The notes: a model not told the origin generated them from the letters alone. A DNA stretch of 9,626 nt from Verrucomicrobiales bacterium (GCA_003484235.1 DNDP01000434.1:1-9626); one strand, 5' to 3'. Shown: positions 1-7,884, counted from the first letter of the stretch. Numbers and translations are program-made.

Positions 1-1
1 G

Positions 2-1837
2 GTCACGCTGGAGGAGCGCCTGGACTGGAGCCTCAACAAGAACGTCGAACGCATCGAGCCAAGCTGCGAAATCCGGCCGGTCGGCAGCGGCGAACAATGG
101 TTCGACTTCGGCGTGCAGTTCGAGACCGCCGGCGGTGAGCGGTTCTCCAACGCCGACATTCAGACCCTGATCCGCGGCGGGCGTTCGCACGCGAAGTTGA
201 AGAACGGCAAGTTCGCCCTGCTCGATACCGGAGCGGTCGAGGAGCTGGATCAGTTCCTGATCGATGCTGCGCCGCAGCAACAGGCCGCCGGATACCGGTT
301 GCGCGCCGAGAACGCCGCCTTCCTGAATGAAACCGTCGGCCGCAAGCTCGGCTGGCAGGTCGTTGCGCCAAGTGCCTGGCTGCATCGTGTGAATGACCGG
401 TCCGCCGCCGTCGAGCTGGATTTCGGCGGCCTGGGCGATGTCCTGCGCCCCTACCAGAAGGACGGCGTGCGGTGGCTGCATCAGCTGCGGGCAAACGGGT
501 TCGGCGGCATTCTCGCCGACGAGATGGGGCTGGGGAAAACGCTCCAGGCGCTTGCCCATGTCTGTCTTGCTCGAAGTTCAAAGACCGAAAGCCCAGGCCT
601 TCCATTCCTGGTCGTCTGTCCCACCAGCTTGGTGTTCAACTGGCAGGCCGAGGCCGCGAAGTTCGCCCCGCACCTCCGCGTGCTCGTTTTTGCCGGCCCG
701 GACCGCCACGCGCACGTATCACGATTCGCCGATTACGATCTGATTCTTACATCCTACGCCCTCATCCGCCGCGACGCCGACGCCTACCGCCCGTTCGAGT
801 TCGACACCGTGATTCTCGACGAAGCCCAGCACATCAAGAATCGCGAGTCGCAGAATGCCCAGGCCGTGAAATCCATCCGGTGCCGGCACCGGCTCGTGCT
901 CACCGGCACGCCGATGGAGAACTCGGTGCTCGATCTTTGGTCGATCTTCGACTTCCTCATGCCCGGCTACCTCGGCGCGGCGAGGGACTTCCGGGAGCGC
1001 TATGAACTGCCGCTCGGCAGGGGCCGTGATCCGGCGTTGCAGGACCGCCTCAGCCGCCGCGTACGACCGTTCATCCTGCGACGGCTCAAGCGGGACGTCG
1101 CGAAGGATCTCCCCGACAAGCTGGAGCAGGTCAGCTTCTGCGAACTTACCGCCGATCAGCGTGCCGTGTACCAGCAAGTGCTTGAAGCCGGTCGCAACGA
1201 GGTGCTCGCCGCCGTCGGTAAGGACGGCTTCGCCAAAAGCAGGATGGTCGTCTTCACCGCCCTGCTGCGGCTGCGGCAGGGCTGCTGTGATCTGCGCCTG
1301 CTCCAACTCGGCACCGCCAGGATCAAGGAACCCTCCGGCAAGCTCGAGCTGTTCGGCGAACTGCTGGAGGAGATCGTCGACGGCGGCCATCGCGCGCTCG
1401 TGTTCAGCCAGTTCACCTCGATGCTCGACCTGCTGGCTGAGCGGCTGGCCGGCGAGTCGATCGAATTCTGCCGGCTCGACGGTTCGACGAAGGACCGCGG
1501 CGAAGTCGTGCGCCGGTTTCAGCAGGGTGTGGCGCCCGTGTTCCTCATCAGCCTCAAGGCCGGCGGCGTCGGCCTCAACCTGACGGCTGCGGACACCGTG
1601 ATCCACTTCGATCCCTGGTGGAACCCGGCCGTCGAGGACCAGGCGACCGACCGCGCCCACCGCATCGGGCAACGACGGGTCGTGACCAGCTACAAGCTCA
1701 TCACGCGTGACACCGTTGAGGAGAAAATCTTAAGACTGCAGCAGAAGAAGCGCGAAGCAATCCAGGCCGTCTTCGGCGACGAAGGCGCGCTCACCGAAGC
1801 CCTGACGTGGGAGGAGGTGCAGGAACTTCTGGTTTGA
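2..1837 (+). CDS. SNF2-family DNA-dependent ATPase/helicase, C-terminal part (5' end outside window)
   Basis: The reading frame is open from base 2, so the gene starts upstream; the GTG at 113 is internal and not a convincing start. The 611 visible residues hold a complete SNF2 motor. Counting from base 2, residues 1-140 resemble the bacterial SNF2-associated region (Trp-Phe-Asp-Phe, then Leu-Ile-Arg-Gly-Gly). Motif I DEMGLGKT is at 518-541, motif II DEAQ at 818-829, and motif III LTGTP near 899-913. The second RecA lobe has FSQF (about 1403), an AGGVGLNL motif V (about 1559), and DPWWNP...DRAHRIGQ motif VI (1610-1672). Family members are ATP-driven double-stranded DNA translocases that remodel protein-DNA complexes. 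They are often about 1000 residues or more with an N-terminal SWIM zinc finger, which would lie in the missing part. No catalytic residue is missing. A helicase gene follows 137 bp downstream on the same strand, so co-transcription is possible. The family call is firm; the physiological role is unknown. Confidence 0.95.
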   Translation, partial: VTLEERLDWSLNKNVERIEPSCEIRPVGSGEQWFDFGVQFETAGGERFSNADIQTLIRGGRSHAKLKNGKFALLDTGAVEELDQFLIDAAPQQQAAGYRLRAENAAFLNETVGRKLGWQVVAPSAWLHRVNDRSAAVELDFGGLGDVLRPYQKDGVRWLHQLRANGFGGILADEMGLGKTLQALAHVCLARSSKTESPGLPFLVVCPTSLVFNWQAEAAKFAPHLRVLVFAGPDRHAHVSRFADYDLILTSYALIRRDADAYRPFEFDTVILDEAQHIKNRESQNAQAVKSIRCRHRLVLTGTPMENSVLDLWSIFDFLMPGYLGAARDFRERYELPLGRGRDPALQDRLSRRVRPFILRRLKRDVAKDLPDKLEQVSFCELTADQRAVYQQVLEAGRNEVLAAVGKDGFAKSRMVVFTALLRLRQGCCDLRLLQLGTARIKEPSGKLELFGELLEEIVDGGHRALVFSQFTSMLDLLAERLAGESIEFCRLDGSTKDRGEVVRRFQQGVAPVFLISLKAGGVGLNLTAADTVIHFDPWWNPAVEDQATDRAHRIGQRRVVTSYKLITRDTVEEKILRLQQKKREAIQAVFGDEGALTEALTWEEVQELLV

Positions 1838-1974
1838 GCGCCCCCAGGTCCGGGATGCTGTGCTTTTTGCGCCGTAATGGGTCTGCCCCGACAAATCCCC
1901 CGCTGAAACGGCTTCCGGAAATGAATTGAGTTGGTGCAGAATCCGCATTGCCGGGTGAAAAAACTCCACCACAC

Positions 1975-4900
1975 ATGATCCTCCGCGCAATGCTGCAGCG
2001 GCTGAATGCCAGCCTGACCTCGGGTCCTGGGCTGAATGCACGTCCCCATCACAGCCGCCAACGAATCGATGTGGTCGAATTGAGGCACCTGCAGGGCACA
2101 GATCCTGCCGCGCTGCATGCAGAGCTGCTCGGCCATCCGGAGCGGGTTGTTCAGTTTCCCGCCAAGGTTCCGCCATTCCATGCACCGGACTATCCCGTGG
2201 TCGAATGGTCGGATGAGCAAAAGCGCTCCCGTGCTGCGGCGGATCTTCAGAACCGGCTGTTGGAAAAGCTGCGCGACATCGCTGAAGACGCCACCGACTA
2301 CTACAACGACCATGGCGAACACTCCCTTTACGTTGGGTTTCCGCTGCTTTCCCTGCCTCCAGTTGGTGACCGGGAATGTTTGAAGTCCGGCCGCATCCTT
2401 GCGCCGCTGATGCTCGTCCCCGTGAACCTCACCGTCCGGCGCGGTGCGGGCGCGGGCATTTCACTCGCGGTGGCCGCAACCGGAGCCGATCTCGTCCAGC
2501 CCAACCCGGCGCTGCTGGCGTGGATCGAACAGCAGACCGGGCAGGACACCGAGGAGTTGTTTGCGGACGAAGCAGGTGAGGAACCGTGGCGCGAGATAGC
2601 CGAAGTGCTCAAGCTGGTGAGCCGGGCCACGGCGCTTCCCGCGGACTTCTCGTTTACCATGGATACACGGCTGGCACCCGTCCCCCGAACCGACCAGTTG
2701 CCTCCCGTCCCAGCCCTTCTGCCGTCGGCGGTTCTTGGGTTGTTCCCAGTCGTCAATCCCGGCCTGATGCGGGACACAAAATGGATGATGGCCAACGAGC
2801 CGTCCCTGCAGGCTCCCGTAAAGCCGTTTCTCTCATCCAAAGCGCTGGCCGAGCCGGAAGATGCCGCGATGCCGGAAGCACCGGAGTTCCACCACGAGAG
2901 CAGGAACGCCGATTCCGGGACCAAGGACTTTGCCCAGGAACTGCTGGTGACGCAGGCGGATCCATGCCAGGCGGCGGCGGTGGCCCATGCCCGGCGAAGC
3001 GAAGCGCTGGTCGTGCACGGCCCTCCAGGCACCGGCAAGAGCCAGACCATCGCAAACATCATCGGCGACCACCTGGCGCGCGGCGAACGCGTGCTGTTCG
3101 TCTGTGATAAGCGGACGGCTCTCGACGTGGTGAAATTCCGGCTCGACGGCATGGGTCTCGGCGCGCTCTGCGGGGTGATCCATGATCCCCAGCGGGACCG
3201 CAGAGACCTCTACCTGGGCCTGCGGGATCGGCTGGAGAATCTGGCGCAGGAGAGGGAGGTTCCGGATCCCGCCCGGGAACTCGCGTCCGTCAACGAGAGG
3301 CTCAATCGCCTGCACCGCGAACTGCGTGGCTCGTTCGACGGCCTGCACGGCGCATCGCCTGGCGAACGATCCTTCCACCAGCTCTGCGGGGAATGGCTGG
3401 CACTCCAGCGGGATGACAGCCGGCGATTGCCGGACGTCGAGGGGCTGACAGGCGCGCTCATGGCGGATCATCGCACCGATGCCGAGGAGATCGTCCGGCG
3501 CGCCTTGTCCGCCCGGTGGCCTGAGAATCCATTTGCAGGCCGGCTGGGCATGTCCGTTTCGCAGTGGCTGGCAACCACTCCCGCCGCGATTCGGGCTTCG
3601 ATGGAGCACGTGTGCGAGGCCGCCGCCGAAGTGGACTCCCATGCGGGGGGGAATCCCGTTCCGCTTGATCCCGGAGTGCCGGTGTTGGAGCAGGCCGCCG
3701 CACGCGGTCAACTGGCGGACCGTCTCGAGGCGGTGGCTCGTCGTGGGCTGGCGGAAGTCGCGGCCAGGCTGGCGGGAGCCGTGAACTGGCAGCGCTGGCA
3801 GACTGAAGCAGCGCAGCTCTCCCGGGAAGGTCAGGAACTTGATACGCCGTTGGAGCGGGAGCTGAATCTTCAAGTGAAGGGTTCCCGGCCAGCGCTCGGC
3901 GAGTGCAACCAGCGTCTGCTTGCGATCGATGAATGGATGGGACTTGCGGGCAGCTTCAAACGCTTTTTCGCCTGGAGTGCGAAGAAGGCGGCCCGAGAGG
4001 CCCTGCGGCCGCTCGCCCTCGGTTTGGAAGACGATCATCTTCAGCGCGGGCGCCAGTTCTACCGGAGCCTGAGGGCGCGCCATCTGTGGTGCGATCTTCG
4101 CGACCAGATTCTGGAGACCGGCGGCGAGGAGCTCCCCGAAGATTCCGCATTGATTGGGTTTCGGGACGGGCTGGCGGAACTCATTGCCGTGCTCGAATGC
4201 GCGTCCGAACCCGTCAACGTCGGCATGCTGGAACCCACTGGCGCGGTGCTGGAGAACGTCGTGGAACGGGCGGCCGATTTTATCGCCGACCTCCGCATCT
4301 CTGTGAAGCGTGCGGAGGCGATTCACGAGCTTGAGAAGGCACTGGCCACGACAGGGCTCTTCAGTGAACACGCGCGGAGAGGTATGTCCACTGCCTGGCG
4401 GAGCAACCAGCCCGCCACCGAACTTTGCGACCGGTTCCTCCAGTTTGGCGATTCGCTCGATGACGCCGTTCGCCTGACCGAGCGCCTTGAGGAACTGCCG
4501 TTACCACTTGCTCTCGCGCTCCGCGAGACCGCCGCCCTCGGCATGTCCTGGAACGAAGCCGAGCCTGCCCTGCGCGAAGCGGCTCTGACCCGGGAGATCC
4601 GCCACCGGATTCAGGAGGACGAGTCCCTCGCCCGCATCGACACCCAGCGCGTCGAGGCGGCGTTCTCGGAACTGCTCGACCGCATGTCGGAAAAATGCGC
4701 GCTCGTCCGGCAGGTGGTGCTGCACCACTGGCAGCGGCGCTGGCGCTCGCGGTTGCTGGCCGCCACGGGCAGCCGGTTGAATTCGCTGGGAGCGGGACTG
4801 CGGCAGCGGCTGTTTGTCCGCGGGCAGAAGGCGATGAAGCTGCGCCAGATGATCGCCGCCGGCGCCGGTCAGGAGGGCGGTGATCCGTTGTTCGATCTGT

Positions 4901-6339
4901 GCCCGGTCTGGATGGCGAGTCCGGCCACGGTGGCGCAGATATTTCCCCGGGAGCCGCTCTTTGATGTCGTCGTGTTCGATGAAGCGAGCCAGTGCCGGCT
5001 GGAGGAGGCGCTGCCGGTGCTGCTGCGCGGCAGACGCGTCGTCGTCGCGGGCGATCCCAAGCAGCTCCCGCCCACGCGCTTCTTCGAGCAGTCATTGACG
5101 GAGAGCGACGACGTGGCGGCGGAGAGCGCGGAGGAGATGTTCGCCCAGGTCCAGTCCGAGGCCGAGGATCTCCTGAGCTCGGCGCTCAATCTCAACGTGC
5201 AGGAGGCGTTTCTGGATGTCCACTACCGTTCCCGCAACGAGGCGCTCATCGGCTTTTCGAACACCGCGTTCTACGGCGGCCGTTTGCAACCGATCCCCGG
5301 CCATCCGCGCAACAAGGCCGCCCAGGCGCCCATCGAACTGGTCCGGGTCGATGGAGTGTACGAGGAGCGCGGCAACGTCGCCGAGGCAAAGGCGGCTGCA
5401 CGGCTCGTCGCCGAGCTGCTGGACGATCCGGCGCCTCCCTCGATCGGCGTGGCCTGCTTCAACCTGAACCAGCGCGATCTGATCCTCGACGCGATGGAGG
5501 AGCTGGCGGAACAGGACCGTGCGTTTTCCGGCCGGCTTGAAGCCGCCCGGCGGCGGCGTGGCAGGGACTCGTTCGAAGGCCTGTTTGTGAAGAATCTCGA
5601 AAACGTTCAGGGCGACGAACGCGATCACATCATCATCTCCACGACGTTCGGTCCGGATCCGCAGGGGAAGTTCCGGCGCAACTTTGGCGCCCTCTCGCGG
5701 ACGGGCGGCGAGCGGCGGCTGAACGTGCTGGTGACCCGGGCGCGTTCACGGATCCACGTGCTCACCTCGATTCCCCGCGCGGAATATCTCGGCTCCGAGA
5801 CGGTTCCCGAAGGCCAGCGCCTGACCGGCCGTCACCAGCTCTACGGCTATCTCCGCTACGCAGAACGCCTGGAGGAGAGCTTCGACAGCTGGCAGAAGCA
5901 GATCGAATCGGCACGGGCCGGCCGAGTTCAAGGCTGCCAGGTTGTCGCGAGCGGGCAGCCCTCCCCGGTGGCAGAAGCGTTGGGACGCCGGCTGCTTGAA
6001 GGCCATGGAATTGGCTCAACCGTTCATTGGGGCAACGAGGGATTCTGCATTGACGTCGCGCTGACCCATCCCGGCCTTCCGTTTGACGTGACCGTTGGCG
6101 TGCTCACCGACTTCACCCGCTATCTGAAGACCCCGGACCCGATTGCCTGGGAGCAGTTCCGCAGCGCGGTGCTGGGATCACAGGGTTGGGAACTGCACCG
6201 GGTGTGGAGTCCCGCCCTCTTTCGCGACCCGGCCGGTCAGGTGCGGTCGATCGTGAACCGTCATCGTCAGGCTGCGGCAGTCACCGACTCCGAAGGCAGG
6301 CCTGCGCGCGGCGAAACATCCGATCAGGAGCAGAAGTGA
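1975..6339 (+). CDS. DUF4011-type superfamily 1 helicase with C-terminal Vsr-like nuclease fold (HheA-like)
   Basis: Large cytoplasmic SF1 helicase of 1454 residues, numbered from ATG 1975. A TTG at 1948 would add nine residues and an ATG at 1990 would remove five; none has a clear Shine-Dalgarno, and I chose the first ATG. Residues 6-230 resemble the DUF4011 region (SRQRID near residue 27; GRILAPLMLVPVNL at 139-152). The helicase core has a Q-motif Gln at 332, Walker A GPPGTGKS at 349-356, Walker B DEAS at 1002-1005, GDPKQLPP at 1026-1033, HYRSR at 1083-1087, QGDERD at 1212-1217 and NVLVTRARS at 1250-1258. About 600 mostly helical, charged residues separate motifs Ia and II. Residues 1330-1440 fit the REase_MTES_1575/Vsr fold: Asp1360 is kept, but the expected Glu is Leu1377 and the His is Leu1384. 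The architecture matches HheA, which as I recall was reported as an antiphage protein. The role here is inferred; the helicase call is firm and nuclease activity is doubtful. Confidence 0.9.
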   Translation: MILRAMLQRLNASLTSGPGLNARPHHSRQRIDVVELRHLQGTDPAALHAELLGHPERVVQFPAKVPPFHAPDYPVVEWSDEQKRSRAAADLQNRLLEKLRDIAEDATDYYNDHGEHSLYVGFPLLSLPPVGDRECLKSGRILAPLMLVPVNLTVRRGAGAGISLAVAATGADLVQPNPALLAWIEQQTGQDTEELFADEAGEEPWREIAEVLKLVSRATALPADFSFTMDTRLAPVPRTDQLPPVPALLPSAVLGLFPVVNPGLMRDTKWMMANEPSLQAPVKPFLSSKALAEPEDAAMPEAPEFHHESRNADSGTKDFAQELLVTQADPCQAAAVAHARRSEALVVHGPPGTGKSQTIANIIGDHLARGERVLFVCDKRTALDVVKFRLDGMGLGALCGVIHDPQRDRRDLYLGLRDRLENLAQEREVPDPARELASVNERLNRLHRELRGSFDGLHGASPGERSFHQLCGEWLALQRDDSRRLPDVEGLTGALMADHRTDAEEIVRRALSARWPENPFAGRLGMSVSQWLATTPAAIRASMEHVCEAAAEVDSHAGGNPVPLDPGVPVLEQAAARGQLADRLEAVARRGLAEVAARLAGAVNWQRWQTEAAQLSREGQELDTPLERELNLQVKGSRPALGECNQRLLAIDEWMGLAGSFKRFFAWSAKKAAREALRPLALGLEDDHLQRGRQFYRSLRARHLWCDLRDQILETGGEELPEDSALIGFRDGLAELIAVLECASEPVNVGMLEPTGAVLENVVERAADFIADLRISVKRAEAIHELEKALATTGLFSEHARRGMSTAWRSNQPATELCDRFLQFGDSLDDAVRLTERLEELPLPLALALRETAALGMSWNEAEPALREAALTREIRHRIQEDESLARIDTQRVEAAFSELLDRMSEKCALVRQVVLHHWQRRWRSRLLAATGSRLNSLGAGLRQRLFVRGQKAMKLRQMIAAGAGQEGGDPLFDLCPVWMASPATVAQIFPREPLFDVVVFDEASQCRLEEALPVLLRGRRVVVAGDPKQLPPTRFFEQSLTESDDVAAESAEEMFAQVQSEAEDLLSSALNLNVQEAFLDVHYRSRNEALIGFSNTAFYGGRLQPIPGHPRNKAAQAPIELVRVDGVYEERGNVAEAKAAARLVAELLDDPAPPSIGVACFNLNQRDLILDAMEELAEQDRAFSGRLEAARRRRGRDSFEGLFVKNLENVQGDERDHIIISTTFGPDPQGKFRRNFGALSRTGGERRLNVLVTRARSRIHVLTSIPRAEYLGSETVPEGQRLTGRHQLYGYLRYAERLEESFDSWQKQIESARAGRVQGCQVVASGQPSPVAEALGRRLLEGHGIGSTVHWGNEGFCIDVALTHPGLPFDVTVGVLTDFTRYLKTPDPIAWEQFRSAVLGSQGWELHRVWSPALFRDPAGQVRSIVNRHRQAAAVTDSEGRPARGETSDQEQK

Positions 6340-6483
6340 TTGCGCGTCCGCACGTGAGACCATGCCCGGGATCTTTCCGGCAAAGCTCCTCATCAAGGAA
6401 GAGCCAGCCTTTCCGCGGCAATGCAGGCGGGAGTTACGAATTCGTTAACTGGCGTTGACACCGACGAATCGGATCACCGTCGC
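6340..6483. other. Convergent intergenic region with an AT-rich near-palindrome
   Basis: This gap separates the stop of the plus-strand helicase from the stop of the minus-strand gene. It contains a near-palindrome at 6432-6450 (AGTTA, CGAATTCG, TTAACT), AT-richer than its surroundings, with one unpaired base. A 7-bp imperfect stem lies at 6385-6404 and a 5-bp stem (CGACG/CGTCG) at 6462-6482. None is followed by a T-run on either strand, so I do not call an intrinsic terminator. No gene is seen here. Confidence 0.3.
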
Positions 6484-7218
6484 TCAGCGAGTCCTGCGAG
6501 AGACAAAGTAAACTCCCAGCACGACGGCGATCGCGACCCCGGCCAGGATGTATCGCTCTTTCGGGATCGGTTTCAACGTCCAGCCCGCCTCGGGATCCTC
6601 GAGTTCCTCCTCGGTCAGAATTGGCCGCGTCAGTTCCGCCAGGCTCGTCTCTTTCTGGCCGATGATCCGGTAGAGCCGGTTGATCTCCACCATCTCCGCC
6701 TCCGTCAGCCGCTTCTTGGGCAGGGAGTAGTTGGTGTAGAAGTACTTGGTCGCCGGATTGAACTCCACCGTTCGGCTTACCCAGGCGAGGCCCGGATTCA
6801 GGTCCGAGGTGACGTAGGGATGCTTGTCGTAGCCGGCGGTATCCCGCGTCTGCCGGATGTCCACGGTGTTGAAGTCGGGTTTGGCAGCGCCTTCGTGGAA
6901 CCAGCCGGGAGCAAAGGTGCCGACCCGCATCTCCCGCGTGCGTCGGACCGCGGCGACGGGCTGATTGACAATCGTCCTGACCGCCGTCATGGCCTGCTCA
7001 ATCTCGGATTTCAAAGCGGCCATCTCCCCATCCTTGTTTACATCCAGCGTTTGCGGGGCTCCCAGCGTGCTCGTGGCGCCCAGTGCCAAGAGCAGGATTC
7101 CCAAGAGGCAACCGGACCGTGCCCGCAGGCAATGAAGCTTTTGTTGAATTGCCGGGCGTTGGGCGGTGACCGCTCCCCGAAGGGGAAGCAGGATGGAACG
7201 ATCCTTGGGTGCAGTCAT
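6484..7218 (-). CDS. Unrecognised exported protein with signal peptide and C-terminal membrane anchor
   Basis: I do not recognise this 244-residue protein. ATG 7218 was chosen as start; a TTG at 7239 would add seven residues, and neither has a visible ribosome binding site. Residues 36-54 form a hydrophobic segment ending in Leu-Gly-Ala, which looks like a signal peptide with an unusually long, basic N-region. The true start may therefore lie further in. A DVNKDGE stretch at 59-65, resembling half an EF-hand loop, follows the presumed cleavage site. The middle has many Thr, Tyr and Asn residues. A charged helical section (about 171-210, LTEAEMVEINRLYR and EEELEDPE) leads to a second hydrophobic helix at 223-239, closed by RRTR. 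The predicted topology is a periplasmic body with a C-terminal anchor and a basic cytoplasmic tail. It lies 120 bp downstream of the Hcp-like gene on the same strand and could be the last gene of that cluster. That it is a real gene is likely; its function is unknown. Confidence 0.7.
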   Translation of the reverse strand: MTAPKDRSILLPLRGAVTAQRPAIQQKLHCLRARSGCLLGILLLALGATSTLGAPQTLDVNKDGEMAALKSEIEQAMTAVRTIVNQPVAAVRRTREMRVGTFAPGWFHEGAAKPDFNTVDIRQTRDTAGYDKHPYVTSDLNPGLAWVSRTVEFNPATKYFYTNYSLPKKRLTEAEMVEINRLYRIIGQKETSLAELTRPILTEEELEDPEAGWTLKPIPKERYILAGVAIAVVLGVYFVSRRTR

Positions 7219-7300
7219 GGTAGGATGGATGAATTCCAAATCGTCGGATACGGCGCCACGGTAGAAACCCCATTGACGGCGTCAAGACTGGAGGCGGCCT

Positions 7301-7315
7301 GCATTCCCTGAATGC
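7301..7315 (-). other. Small perfect hairpin after the Hcp-like gene
   Basis: GCATTC and GAATGC pair perfectly around a three-base loop, 23 bases past the stop codon of the Hcp-like gene in its transcription direction. There is no following T-run, so it is at best a weak 3' stem or pause signal between that gene and the one ending at 6484. Confidence 0.25.
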
Positions 7316-7338
7316 TGTCCGTTGCCTTTCGAGTCAGC

Positions 7339-7884
7339 TCACGGATTGGTCCAGTTGAGAGACGTTTCGGTAAAGGCTATCTCGTGGGCGAAGTAGATCG
7401 TCGCGTAAGTAAACGAGATCTCCTCCATCTGGGGATAGTCGGCGCTGGCGGGATCGGCCGTGTTCGGGAACCAGTGGCGTATGGCCGAAACATGCCCTTG
7501 GGCGATCTCGATGGTGAAGTAGTGTTCCAACTGGCTGGTATCCGGGTTATGTCGGAAGAAGCGGAAGGTGCCTTCGATCACTTCATTGTTGCCAAAAGCC
7601 TTGTAGAGCAGGGGCGATGACTTGTCGACGCGCTTGACGATCTTGATCGGGCCGTGGATTCGACGGCTACCGTCGGCAAACACTTCGTGGTTGAACGCGA
7701 TGCACTCGATGTGATCCTGTACAATGACGCCGCCGACGGATGCAACGGACGATTCCCCGGCAACATCGGCGCCATTGGCCTTGAGCGACAGGTAGGCGTT
7801 CTGCGCGCTCCATGCATTTGCCCCGGTCAGCAGGGCGCCAAGGAGCATGAGAAAGGGAAAGGAGGGGATGCGGATGGTCTTCAT
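7339..7884 (-). CDS. Hcp-family (type VI secretion tube-like) protein with Sec signal peptide
   Basis: A 181-residue protein. Residues 1-24 form a classical signal peptide: MKTIR basic start, FLMLLGALLTGA core, and ANA before the likely cleavage, leaving a mature part of about 157 residues. That part reads like the Hcp/T6SS effector family (PF05638): AYLSLKANG at the start, VKRVDKSSPLL at 83-93, then FRFFR, a HYFTIEIAQGHV strand (121-132), EEISFTYATIYF (154-165), and a His...Thr...Asn-Trp tail. T6SS Hcp proteins build hexameric rings in the cytoplasm and normally have no signal peptide, so this copy is probably exported to the periplasm or beyond. No T6SS sheath, baseplate or VgrG gene is visible. 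Its ATG overlaps the TGA of the upstream TSP3-repeat gene as ATGA, which suggests coupled translation, and no separate ribosome site is evident. Two 60-base lines of the gene counted by hand (7561 and 7681) are about 53-57% GC, below the helicase region. The family call is good; its function outside a T6SS is not known to me. Confidence 0.8.
   Translation of the reverse strand: MKTIRIPSFPFLMLLGALLTGANAWSAQNAYLSLKANGADVAGESSVASVGGVIVQDHIECIAFNHEVFADGSRRIHGPIKIVKRVDKSSPLLYKAFGNNEVIEGTFRFFRHNPDTSQLEHYFTIEIAQGHVSAIRHWFPNTADPASADYPQMEEISFTYATIYFAHEIAFTETSLNWTNP

Noticed and set aside
719..1672. A 317-codon minus-strand open frame opposite the SNF2 gene
   Set aside because: The plus strand carries all SNF2 motifs across the same interval; the minus-strand product matches no known family.
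2833..4371. A 512-codon open frame on the minus strand inside the helicase gene
   Set aside because: It lies antisense to a gene with intact helicase motifs, has no recognisable domain, and long antisense frames are common in GC-rich coding DNA.
2..6339. DISARM or Zorya system
   Set aside because: No DUF1998, PLD, methyltransferase or ZorA/ZorB motor genes are visible; only the SNF2 motor is shared with those systems.
6385..6404. Stem-loop GCTCCTC/GAAGAGC as a terminator for the helicase gene
   Set aside because: The stem has a mismatch and no T-run follows.
7258..7285. Possible minus-strand promoter (TTGACG, 16 bases, TACCGT) with a TTGACG-G-CGTCAA dyad (read on the plus strand) over the -35 box, upstream of the gene starting at 7218
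   Set aside because: The -10 box matches the consensus at only three positions, and a 6-1-6 dyad is expected a couple of times by chance in a window this size.
6421..7311. A 296-codon plus-strand open frame opposite the minus-strand anchored protein
   Set aside because: The minus-strand product has a signal peptide and a membrane helix with basic tail; the plus-strand product is low-complexity and rich in Arg, Asp and Gly.
7339..7884. Part of a complete type VI secretion locus
   Set aside because: No sheath, baseplate, VgrG, ClpV or membrane-complex gene is in the window, and the protein carries a signal peptide that canonical Hcp lacks.
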